From assembly GCF_036850765.1 (NCBI RefSeq), contig NC_089494.1, forward strand, positions 61,250,309 to 61,314,308: 64,000 nucleotides of DNA, read 5' to 3'. Below are positions 47,111-57,119 of the stretch, one piece after another. This DNA is from Saccopteryx bilineata. Taxonomy: Eukaryota > Chordata > Mammalia > Chiroptera > Emballonuridae. Each line of letters opens with the position of its first letter. Position 1 is the first letter of the stretch. A program made the position numbers and the translations under genes. Under the pieces are notes generated by a model, which saw nothing but the letters and a program-made list of their open reading frames with translations, was not told the DNA's origin and searched no databases.

Positions 47111-47442
47111 CAGGGGTCCCCAAACTTTTTACACAGGGGGCCAGTTCACTGTCCCTCAGACCATTGGAGGGCCGGACTATAAAAAAAACTATGAACAAAT
47201 CCCTATGCACACTGCACATATCTTATTTTAAAGTAAAAAAAATAAAACGGGAACAAATACAATATTTAAAATAAAGAACAAGTAAATTTAAATCAACAAA
47301 CTGAGCAGTATTTAAATGGGAACTATGCTCCTCTCACTGACCACCAATGAAAGAGGTGCCCCTTCCAGAAGTGTGGCAGGGGCCGGATAAATGGCCTCAG
47401 GGGGTCACATGTGGCCCGCGGGCCATAGTTTGGGGACCCCTG
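47111..47442. mobile_element. Intact non-autonomous hAT element (CAGGGGTCCCCAAACT family)
   Basis: A clean 332-bp copy with inverted ends CAGGGGTCCCCAAACT / AGTTTGGGGACCCCTG and a perfect 8-bp duplication GTCTAGCC (47103-47110 and 47443-47450). It serves as the local reference for the broken copies at 3028, 4223 and 22456. There is no transposase frame. Confidence 0.97.
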
Positions 47443-47599
47443 GTCTAGCCTCTCCTCCCAAGAGTCCTTGCTATAGCCAAACTGTTCCACCTGAAATTCT
47501 TCTCATAATTCCCCACCTTTTTTCTCAAGACTTTCATCATGCTTTTCCCTATTACTTAAGCCCTCTTCTCCTATTGGCGTAATTCCTGTCTATACCTCA

Positions 47600-47870
47600 A
47601 AACACAGCTTCATCCTTTATGAAGCCTTTATGCATTTTATCAGCTAGAAATAATCTTTTCTCTGAATTCTCCCAATATTTAATCTGTACCCCGCTTGTGG
47701 CCTTTGTCATTGTTCCATTTATAAGTCTTATCCCCAGGGGTTGCAAATTTTTTAAAGATCTGGATGCATGTTTGAGTCTTCATTGAGTCCTTTGCCAGAA
47801 TCCAGCACAAAGCCTGGTATAACATAGGTACTCAGTTCATATTTGTTAAATGAATAAATGATGGATGAAT
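47600..47870 (+). mobile_element. L2 3' end fragment
   Basis: 'ccagcacaaagcctggtata', 'acataggtactcagttcata' and 'tttgttaaatgaataaatga' match the L2 3' end. Confidence 0.7.
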
Positions 47871-48960
47871 TCCAACTGATGCATTGTCCTAACTGTCTGA
47901 TACAAGATCTACTTTATAACAGTATACAAAGGGACTATATGAAAAATCCATCACAGGGGCTAGACAAGGTTTGGCTCTAGATTGTGATTTTAAGCATAGA
48001 ACTATACTTCTCTTTTTTTCAGCTGTTATTTAATTAGAAATTGTGTAATTCTCGCCTAGATTTCACAGCTATATTTCTAATTCATACCTCACAATGTAAC
48101 TGATTTGAGTAAGTCATCTTATTGTGGACACCCACATTAACCAGAAAAACCATGGCCATGCTAGGGAGATTTGATTTGTAGCTAAATCTCCTTATACCCC
48201 CTTGAAAACAAAATCTGGCAAAAATCCAACTGCTCAAGTCAAATAGACATTTAGCTACACTGTGCATTAGTTATGCCTGATGACCTCAGAAAACTACACA
48301 CAAATGGAAATGCTGGCTTAAAGCACTGTAATATGATTGTAGTTCGGAACAAAGACTTACTTGAGAGCAGTCGTAATCGCTGTACTTTTATCTAATATGT
48401 ATTTGAAAATGTATTTTAAACCTACATTAATTTCCAAAAGATCTGTTATACAATTTACCAGGGGGTAAAGTATTCTTTTAAATATGTATGCAAAATAAAT
48501 TAAAGACAGACCTTTTTATCCTTTCTTTTTCCTTGGCCACTCTAAAGCAGAGGTGATTTTAGCATGTCAAAACACATTTTCACATGGAAGATTAAAAATA
48601 GGACCTGTGGCTTTTAGAAGATTCTCACTTAGGGTTTGTAGTAACACTAATAGTTCCATCACCTATTGAACTAAAATTTCCTCTTAAAGCTAAGCAATTA
48701 GCAAGAAATCTATTATCCTGGGTCAGAGATAGAAAACCTTTTCATTCTGCTTTTGAATTCAAAACTTTCCTCTCTCTCTTTCTCTACACACACACAAACT
48801 TTTTGTAAACATAGTTTCTTTTCACTTCGGAAATGATATAAGGACTGAACAATAGTGTGCAATTTCTCAGCACTGTGTGATTCCCAATCTACGCCTGGCC
48901 GGGCAGCAGCCACCTCCTCTTTTAGCATAACTTTGGGGGCATTTTTTTCTGCATCACGTG
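47871..48960. other. Intergenic DNA without recognised elements
   Basis: AT-rich; a CT/CA simple repeat lies at 48766-48798. No gene is supported. Confidence 0.5.
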
Positions 48961-48977
48961 GGGAACTGAGCAGGTTT

Positions 48978-49027
48978 TCCGCATCCCAGTTCGATGATCT
49001 ATCCACTGCGCCACCACCTGGTCAGGC
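48978..49027 (-). mobile_element. Severely 3'-truncated SINE (head only)
   Basis: About 50 bp of the mid-sized SINE head on the minus strand ('gatctatccactgcgccacc...ggtcagg'), bracketed by AGGTTTTC on both sides (48972-48979 and 49029-49036). The bracket suggests that the short piece was inserted as such or that the body was deleted. Confidence 0.65.
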
Positions 49028-49036
49028 TAGGTTTTC

Positions 49037-49929
49037 AATTCCCAAGGATTCTTAGGTAGTTTTCAAATTGTACTTCATTTCCAAAATCCAAGATTACTCC
49101 TATGGATATAAATTTAGGCACCCTCTGGTGGTCAACCGAACACAATTACGTCTCCTAAACATTACCTTAAATTATTTAAGTGTAAAGGCCGTGTGTATAG
49201 CTTATGACGTAAATATTCTTTTCATTTTCCTAGTTTTATGGTCTAAATCTTTATGTTCAAGGCAAATGCTGCCTCCAGTACCTGTATGTATATGGCTTTG
49301 CCCTGTGAAAGTACTATTTATCAATCATGAAATGCCATGCAAATATGAGGTAAAGTATTAATTAAGAAAGCCTCAGATAAAAGAGAGGAGGCAAAATGCA
49401 CCTCAATTAACTGTTTGAGGAAAACAGTCTTAAAAACAGACCAAATCCACTCTAAACAAATTCACATTATGGACATAGATACTTCAACTGGTAATATAAA
49501 TAAATACAGGATAGAATGTCACATATTGTGAATATTTTAAATAAATACTTGAAACCTTAATCAGCATAACTAAGGAATAGAAAATGTTTCCATCACATTA
49601 GCAGAAAAATGGTTTAGAATTTTTTTTCAACAGCAAACTTTTGCCCTATATTGGGAATTGTGCTAATAGTACAGGTATTGCTAATGTTCAAAGCTATGTT
49701 GGCATGACAAAGTGCTATCATTTTAATTTGTTATTGTGAGGCAGAAATACCTCATTAATTTCTACTTCATTCAAAACTGAAGAACAAATCAATATTTACC
49801 AATGGAAATGAATCTAAGTGAGAAACAAAAAGAAAATACAAGATATTTGTGATATGTCATTAGTTTGAAATATAGGGAAAAGTTTTAAAGGGTTTTTTAA
49901 GTTCTGTTAAGTCAACAAAACCTAAAACT
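49037..49929. other. Intergenic DNA without recognised elements
   Basis: AT-rich; a CTCF-like 'caccctctggtggtc' occurs at about 49120-49134 outside any SINE. The 97-codon frame at 49068-49361 has no domain and is probably chance. Confidence 0.5.
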
Positions 49930-49938
49930 GAGAAACCA

Positions 49939-50284
49939 ACCTGACCAGATGGTGGTGCAGTGGATAGAGCATCGTACTGGGATGCAGAGGACCCTGGTTC
50001 GAATCCCTGGGGTCATCGGCTTCACCACTGGCTCATCCAGCTTGAGCGCAGGGTCACTGGCTTGAGCATGGGATCATAGACATGATCCCATGGCTGAGCA
50101 AGGGGTCACTCACTCTGCTGGAGCCTCCCCCTCCATCAAGGCAGGTATGAGAAAGCAATCAATGAACAACTAAAGTGCCACAACAAAGAATTGATGCTTC
50201 TCATTTCTCTACCTTCCTGCCTGTCTGTCCTTATCTGTCCCTCTCTCTGTCTCTCTGTCCCCTTCTCTCTCGTTAAAAAAGAGA
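49939..50284 (+). mobile_element. Mid-sized SINE (GCCTGACCAGG family)
   Basis: Full-length copy flanked by GAGAAACCA (49930-49938 and 50285-50293), with tRNA head, 'cttgagcgcagggtcactgg' body and CT-rich tail. Confidence 0.93.
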
Positions 50285-50293
50285 GAGAAACCA

Positions 50294-53200
50294 TTTCAGT
50301 AAATTTGAAATGGACTGTTTAATGTGATCTTGTTAAGTCTGTAAAAAGGGTTGCTGTCTATGCAATGAATATAATGTTAGTTAAGATACGGTAGATAAAA
50401 TGGTAGTATTAATAATGGCTTCCTTATTAGAAACTAATGTAATGACTCAGACTTAAAAGCTATACTAGCACTTTAAATATACTGAATGGTCAAATAAAAT
50501 GCCTTGTTTTACCCACAATCCAGTTAATTTAAAGATATTAAAATATCACAGAACAATAGCTAAATTTAAAAGGAACATTTGAGATAACTTAGTCCCATTC
50601 CTTCATTTTACAAATAAAGATGAGAAGAACCAGAAGGAGTTAAACATTTTTCTAAAACTTTTAACAACTAGTTAGTAACAGAGAAAACAAATCTGACTGT
50701 TCTAGGTGCTTGCGTGTCAAGCAGAAAATTAAATCTTTGAATGAAAACATAAATGTTTTGAAAAATCAATTCATTCTTTGCCCTTTTAATAAACAATCTA
50801 AGGCACCACCCATAATAATCACCCCCAAGTGGTTAACGCCCTTCCTTACATTGACTCTGTAGCCAAAAGGCTACTGCTTTATTTCCAGCCAAGTGAGAAA
50901 AGAAACACACTCTATTCCTCATTGGCTAATACAATATTATAAAAACAAATACTATTTTCAAGACGTACCACTTTGATCAAGGTTAGAAAGCATTTTGTTA
51001 GAGCATCAAACCATTAGGAAATCAATAGAAAGGAATCACTTGTGAAAAGCTAGATGCTTGAAAAGGAAAACATGGTAACATTCAGCTGTATTGTTTCAAA
51101 CAGTATCCTAAAAGCATCTCCTGGGGTGCCTGTGTCTGTGCTTTGGGTGTGGGAGTGCCAAGACTTGTGTGGAAAGGAGGAAGGGGAGGGGAGGAAGGTC
51201 CCCATCTGAGCCTAAGCTAACTCTAGGATTCAGTGGTCTTGACCACAACTAGCAAGTGCAAAGCTGCTCTAGTAACGAACGCTTGGTACCATAGGCAGGG
51301 AGTCTGAGCACAGGACTGTTTAATTTTCTTTCCTCTGAGTCCTTTCCAGGATAACCCCTAAGGAACAGAGAAGGAGTTGCAGCAAGCTAAGTTGTAGCAC
51401 CAAAACCTTGATGTTCTGGTATCCCTTAATTATAAGAGCTTAATAAAGGAGAAGAAAGCACGTTTCTACCCTTAGCCTGATTGGACACATAGTCCTGAGT
51501 AGAGGAGCCTGTGAATAAAGAGTCTTTGGGACAAAATTCACTTCCCAAACTAGGAGATCCAAACATACAAAAATGGCTGAGAATGAAATAGCTCCCTGGC
51601 TACTCTGCTTCTAATACTAAACAGATTTTTCTTTTTAAATTCAAGCCATGTACCCTCAAAATTGGTGGGGAATAGAGAGTGAGGGAGGTGGTCAGGAAGA
51701 ACAGATGCCTAAGATTTTCCTATTTATTTTGCCACTAAATAGGTATACACATTTGGAAAAATCTTTTGATTGCTAGGCCTTCAGTTTTCTTATCTGTAAA
51801 TTGGAGTAGTTTGGTTCATTCTTGAAAATTCCATGCTTTTACGAGAAAAGGCAAATCTTAAAAAATTTTAATTATAAAGGCAAAAACTTTGAGATGACAA
51901 AGGGTATTGAAGGTTAAACTAAGGTTCCTGGAATAATTCCTAACCCCCCATGAAATTGTGTGAAAATTTTTTGGCCAGTGTACGTATGTACATAATCATT
52001 TTTCCAGGAATAGGAACAGTATTTTCATTAGATCCTCAAAGGGAAATTAGGTCCCTTTGTACTTCCTTGGTTGAAGACCACTGGTTGAGACAGTAAATGG
52101 TTTTTCAGTCTCTGATTTATCTGGTTGCAGAGCAAATCAGCGGCAATCTTTACATGGCTGTAAAATCTGTCCCACAAAGCCTTCTAGAGTTTCTCATTTA
52201 TCTTCATGAGCTGTGCATTTGTAATTTTTCAAGAACAGAAAGGCTGTTCAAAATTGGGAACCCTACTCATTAAAGATTTAAAATTCGGGGGATTTCAAGA
52301 TTTATTTCAATAGCAGTGGCTAAAGAAGAGCTATTTTACATCAGAACATTTCAAGCATGTAGCATCTTAACACGTTTCCCCGTTCATGTTGAATTATTTT
52401 CCTATGTCTTTTTTCTTAAGTTAATTGACATGAAACAAAAGGCTTGGCTCCTCCTTCCAATCTGCTTTCTTTTTCTTCTGATGTTTGAGTCAGCTGTGAA
52501 ATGATGATGAATTAACTGTGGTGGTAGCTGAAGTAGTAACTTTCATTTTTGTAACGATTTTGATCCTCAAGATAAATTAAATACGAGCTACATATTTATA
52601 TAATATCCTTAAAAGAATTAGTTGAAAATTAGAGCAAGAAAATGACATTAGGGAATCTGAGGAATTGAAAGAGGAAAGATGAAGATGCACGTAGAAAGAA
52701 ATAAGAACCAAAGAGAGAGAGAGAGAGAAAAAAAAAGAACCAAAGAGAAAATCAACGTGATTAGATACAGAAATAGTATCAAATCCCTAAGCAGGGACAC
52801 AAGAGAAAAATAAAAAAGGAGAAAATTTTAAAACGAGGAACAAATACAGCAACTAGAGAATACTAAGTTTTTTAATACATTAAATGAAAACGACTAAAAA
52901 AATCATAACTGAGCTTTTCAAGAACATCTTTTGGCTGATAATCTCAAGGCGTTACGTGGCTTCTCCTTAATTAACGCAGAGTCAGAGGCCAAGCAGAGAA
53001 CATCACAGGAAGAAGGATGTTGTCAGTGATTCTGAGATAAATGCAAAAGCTCAGGGGAACAATCTTTTGTGGTAAAGGAGAAGTGTCAATTAGTGAGAGA
53101 TGTTGATTTTTCCTGAGACAGTATCAAATCGGTCTAAAGTAAAAGGCAGAAAATTAGGTTTAAACATTGACTCTGTAACAATTTATTTTAGGTAATCCCA

Positions 53201-53559
53201 AATGCTCTGTAACCAACTGATGTGTCCTCACATAAGACAATCCGACAGAACTACTCCTAGTGGCTCCTAAATCCAAATGGAAAGTGAGCGACATTCGGTG
53301 CCTCTCTTGGTTGACTCCAGGCTCCCTTCTGAGTCCTGTAGTTTCAGGTCACAGGCCCCAGACTCTCCGTTAACCCGAAGGGCGCCTGGGGATATATATA
53401 TAATATAGCCTCAAACGACCCGATCCCCAGATGACCCTGGCTGGGTCCCCGTATTCATGAGCATCTTCCCGTGACTCTTCCTCTTTCGAGTAACAGCTCA
53501 GTTTTTCTCCTCTCTGAGCCTCCTCAAATCCCATTCAAGAAAAAACCTGGGCTTTCAAC
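50294..53559. other. Repeat-poor DNA upstream of CHN1
   Basis: This 3.3-kb stretch has no SINE, hAT element or LTR I can recognise, apart from a MIR-like scrap near 50575-50700 and GA-rich tracts at 52700-52760. After the dense mobile DNA to its left this is a clear change. It may hold CHN1 regulatory sequence, but I see no specific element. Confidence 0.55.
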
Positions 53560-53677
53560 TAACCTGCACCCACCCCCGCCCCAGCCCGGGTCCGGAACGC
53601 CGCCTCATCCGCCGCGCGGGCGGATGCTCCGGGCCCGGGGCAGGAGGGGCGCGCGCCCCCATCCCCTGCGCGCGCCT

Positions 53678-53691
53678 GTTGCCATGGGAAC
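53678..53691. promoter_or_regulatory. RFX X-box-like palindrome
   Basis: GTTGCCATGGGAAC is a near-perfect inverted repeat of the RFX half-site (GTTGCC/GGYAAC, one base off). Its place within the CpG island about 550 bp upstream of the CHN1 ATG makes it a plausible RFX site. Binding is not shown. Confidence 0.55.
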
Positions 53692-53762
53692 GCACTCTGC
53701 TCCGCGACCCGAGGGGGAGGCGGGACGAGGCGCGGCGGCGGATCCAGGGGGAGACGCTATCG

Positions 53763-53772
53763 CAAGATGGCG
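53763..53772 (+). promoter_or_regulatory. YY1-like site
   Basis: CAAGATGGCG matches the YY1 core AAGATGGCGGC in its common orientation just downstream of CpG-island start sites. It suggests transcription begins a little upstream of 53763. Confidence 0.5.
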
Positions 53773-53918
53773 TCTGCCAGGCCGCGGGATGCGGAGTGAG
53801 CGCGCCCCGCTGGGGGCTCTACGCGGCTGCTCCTGTCCCCGTCGCCGCCACCGCCGCTGCGGCGCCGCCTCTCCGCCCGCCACTGCGCCGCGGCCAAGCC
53901 CCCCGCCCAGTCTGGCAG

Positions 53919-54047
53919 GTACCGCCGCCCGCGCGCGCTCCGCGTAGTGCACAGATGGCAGCGACAAGTGCCCGGTCGCCGAGACCTAGCGGGTCTCTCC
54001 TATACGGGTGCGTGGGACAATAACGCGTAAATAACTTTTTCTTGCAG
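53919..54047 (+). other. CHN1: Possible 129-bp micro-intron in the CHN1 5' UTR
   Basis: A donor-like GGCAG|GTACCG at 53918/53919 and a strong acceptor, 'taactttttcttgcag', ending at 54047 bracket 129 bp. The AT-rich polypyrimidine tract stands out inside an otherwise GC-rich island. If used, a noncoding exon ending at 53918 joins an exon that starts at 54048 and holds the ATG. Confidence 0.4.
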
Positions 54048-54225
54048 CGGCGCCCTGCGTCCCGGCCTGCAGCCTCCCTGCGCGCCGGCGTCCCCACCAC
54101 GCCCCTCCGACTCCCGACTCTCTCCAAGGTGCGAGCGCCGCGGGCCGATGCGGTGATCTCCGGCCGGCCTGGGAGGAGCGCGTGGACTGGCGGGCGGCAG
54201 CGAGCAGTGGGCGAGCGCCTTTACA

Positions 54226-54244
54226 ATGGCCCTGACCCTGTTTG
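54226..54244 (+). CDS. CHN1: CHN1 (alpha2-chimaerin) first coding exon
   Basis: The exon encodes MALTLF plus the first base of the next codon and is followed at once by the donor GTAAGT (54245-54250). MALTLF is the N-terminus of alpha2-chimaerin, and the human protein continues with Asp, whose codon starts with G as here. Chimaerin alpha2 is a phorbol-ester-binding Rac GTPase-activating protein with SH2, C1 and RhoGAP domains that acts downstream of EphA4 in axon guidance; the other domains lie beyond the window. Only alpha2 starts here, since the alpha1 form begins at a downstream promoter. The ATG context (ttacaATGg) has purine G at +4. Position next to ATF2 on the same strand agrees with mammalian synteny. 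The mRNA leader probably includes 54048-54225. Confidence 0.92.
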
Positions 54245-55219
54245 GTAAGTGCAGCGCTTTGCCCACGCCGCCGCAGGTGGGCCGCGCCCCGGAGTTCGGG
54301 GACAGTGGCCTGGGGCGCGGGAGCCCTGCGCGGTGTCGGGCGTGGGCCGGGGCGGGAGAGTTGGGGAGCCCGGAGCGCCGGTCTTGCTCCCTCGCGCTTT
54401 TCCCATTGTTTCCTCTCCTGGCAGGGCCGATGGGCGTGTGCTCCCCTGGCCAATTCTGGGATGGGAGGCTCTGAGGTCCTGGGTGTTTTGTTAACGCAGG
54501 ATTCTCTAAGATGCCAACTTGGAAGGGAAGTTGGCTGGTTGTTTCCAAACCTACGTTTGTCAGGTCGGCAAATAAAGATCCTAGAAAGTTTATTTATTGT
54601 GAACAAGATGTCTGTGCATCCCAGCCTCTCTGGAGTTGCCAAATGCATGTGTTGATTCCTGTTGGATTTGGAGGGGAATTTTTTTTTTTTTGACTCGGTG
54701 TAGTACGTTGGAAACTAGAATAAGTGGTGAACTTAGTATTTGTTAAAATTGAAAATGATTGCTCTAACATGACAGCACACAGAAGAAAGTTGATTACTGG
54801 AATTAAGTAATCTCAGGAGAATATTTTGAGTATTTCGGCAAAGAAACGTTATTTCTGTGATGTAATTACTACAACACTATTGTTTCAGTGGTAGAGATTT
54901 CAGGTTTGTTTTTTTTCCTCCTAGAGTCAGCAATGGCAGTGGGTTGGAAAAGACTGAAAAGATACATTGTTTCCTTTTACAGAAACAGATTATGGTACAT
55001 ATGTATTACCTTGCTCAGAAAACTCAGTACACACAGGATGTGAAAATTTAGATGATCAAAGTATTCAGTTTTTCGAAGAAACAAAGTAGGATAATATGTA
55101 ACTGATAGCTATAAGGACAGTCAGTAAGTTAACTCACAATATTAAGTTTCCAGTTACGTTTTAATAATGTCATTTGATCAAGCATCACATACCACAAATG
55201 CCTTTTGATGTAAATATAG

Positions 55220-55350
55220 AGTGAGTTACTTTTATTTAACCATCTTATTTTATAAATTAAATTTAGACTCATAGAGGTTTGATCAAGGTCATTTGGCCCT
55301 TTTGTGGCAGAATTGAGCCTAGAACACAGTTTGCCAGTGTTCAGTCTGGG
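55220..55350 (+). mobile_element. MIR fragment
   Basis: 'atttaaccatcttattttat', 'catagaggtttgatcaaggtc' and 'ggcagaattgagcctagaac' fit the MIR 3' half; the match is diverged. Confidence 0.6.
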
Positions 55351-55568
55351 GCTGTGTTTATACTTTGTCCAAATACCCAGAATACTAGAAATGACATTTC
55401 TTATTTGGTGTTGGTCCTCATAGGGTCTTTAAAGCATGTTTTTTCTTTCTATGAAAGAAATAATAAAAATCTCACTGTTTCCCAATACATTGTATCTAAT
55501 CTTTACTTAGAAGCATTTTCCTTAAGTGCATACTTTTTAAACACAGAGTTTAAAATGAGGGAAGGCTA

Positions 55569-55745
55569 GTCCTGGCAGAGTAGCTCAGTTGGTTAGAGCA
55601 TTGTCCCGATATGCCAAAGTTATGAGTTTGATTCCTGGTCAGTGCACATATAGAATCAACCAGTGAATGCATACATAAGTGGAACAAAGAGTGATGTTTC
55701 TCTCTTTCTGTCCCTCCCTCTCTAAAATCAATCAATCAATAAAAA
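55569..55745 (+). mobile_element. Older tRNA-derived SINE (VES-like)
   Basis: The head 'tcctggcagagtagctcagttgg' with B box 'gtttgattcctgg' and a body 'gtgatgtttctctctttctg' ending in AATCAATCAATCAATAAAAAA resembles the VES SINE found across bats and not the Rhin-like family. It is diverged, so probably older. Confidence 0.8.
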
Positions 55746-56774
55746 ATTTTAAAAATGATGAAAGGCTTTAATCATAGTTAATTTCTTTTGAAGAGATGTT
55801 TATCTTTCACTGTTGGAGCTAATACATAGCAGTAAGATTTCCAAAAGTAAATTTCTCTTTAAAATTTTCTGACTAAATTTATTATCCTTCCTAAAGAGAT
55901 AAGTCTGAATTTTCAAGGTTTTCAGAGGTTATGTTTACAAACTATCCATGTTTATTTTAGAATACTGACTTTCTTGATGAATAAAACAGATAAATTGAGA
56001 AGTGTGTGATAAAGCTCTTAAAAGGATCCCTAAATTGTTAAATCTTTAACTCCTGAAGTAGAGATGAGGAAAGGAAGAACGTGGAATTTGAAGGTATAAG
56101 AAACCACTCTCTCCCCTCAAAGTGAATAAAGTATCTTTACATTTTTACTTGTGAGAAAATATAATTCAGTTTACAAAATCCAATTTGGTTTAAGTTTTTA
56201 AGAACATTTCTCTGTTGTAAAGGACACCTGTGTGCAGAGGCTATTTTTTCCAGTAACGAGAGAACAGCAGCTGCTCTCAAAAGTGTGGTTGCACTCCACT
56301 CATCAATCATCTGAAATGTTAGTTAAAAATGTTGACTCTTTAGCTGAAAGACCTATAGCACCTGCCTTTCTGGGAGATGGGGTTTTTAAAGGGACTTCCC
56401 TACTATTCCTATGCACACTCGAGTTTGAGAACCATTGCATTAAAGATAAATACTGGATTTTTTCAAACTTGTCCAATTCAAAAGAGCTTTTGCATATGTT
56501 AAAGCAGTCCTCAGGGTTAGAAGAAATGGATTTTATTTTAGATATTACTATTATTTAACTAGTTGGTCTTAGTCAGAAATACCTTCTATCTCTTTATATA
56601 TACTCTTAATAACCAACTTACAACAGAGGAGCAATGAAGTAATAAAATTCTGTGTGTTGGTGGTGAAGAGAAGGTAGGAACAAGAAACTTCTCAGTCATC
56701 AAAATCAGATCTCAATAGATTTCTACCTGAGCCTCCCAAAGAAACCATTGTCAGGACCCCATCTTGTGTATCTT

Positions 56775-57115
56775 GTGTGTATTAGTTGGTTAGGCTAGTC
56801 TGCTTGAATTGCCATAGTAAAATACAATAAACTGGTGGCTTACACAACATATATTTATTTCTCCCAGTTTGGAAGGCTGGGAAGTTCCAAGACCAAGGTA
56901 CCAGCTAATTTACTTCCTGGTAAGAGCCCTCTTCCTGGCTTGCAGACGTCCATCTGTCTTCTTATAAGGGCACTAATCCTGTCATGAGGACCCCACCTTC
57001 ATGATGTCTTCTAATTCTAACTACCTCCAAAGGACCATGTCCAAATATTATGACACTGGGGGGACAGAGCCTCAACATGCGAATTTGTGGGAGGGGATAC
57101 AATTCAGTGCATAAT
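56775..57115 (-). mobile_element. MLT1-type LTR (ERVL-MaLR)
   Basis: Read on the minus strand: 'gcactgaattgtatcccctc', 'attcgcatgttgaggctctg', 'ttataagaagacagatgg', 'ccaccagtttattgtatttt' and an end at 'ctaaccaactaatacac'. This is the MLT1 order with heavy divergence. Confidence 0.85.
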
Positions 57116-57119
57116 AGCA

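Larger units (their letters stand above)
11261..53559. other. ATF2-CHN1 intergenic region
   Basis: This ~42-kb interval contains no coding region I can support. Apparent open frames over 60 codons are nearly all inside SINEs, LTRs or CT-rich tracts. Its content is listed element by element. The two flanking genes are tandem on the + strand, as in other mammals, so the interval separates the 3' end of ATF2 from the CHN1 promoter. Confidence 0.8.
53560..54480. promoter_or_regulatory. CHN1: CpG island / CHN1 alpha2 promoter region
   Basis: GC content and CpG density rise sharply from about 53560 and fall after about 54480, in contrast to the AT-rich surroundings. The island covers the CHN1 start codon and the first splice donor. 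The many long frames on both strands here are side effects of base composition. No TATA box is evident, as is usual for CpG-island promoters. The exact start sites cannot be seen. Confidence 0.88.

Noticed and set aside
53471..54655. Overlapping frames on both strands of the CpG island (up to 220 codons)
   Set aside because: Low-complexity Arg/Pro/Ala/Gly composition caused by GC richness. Only the short CHN1 exon with ATG and donor is supported.
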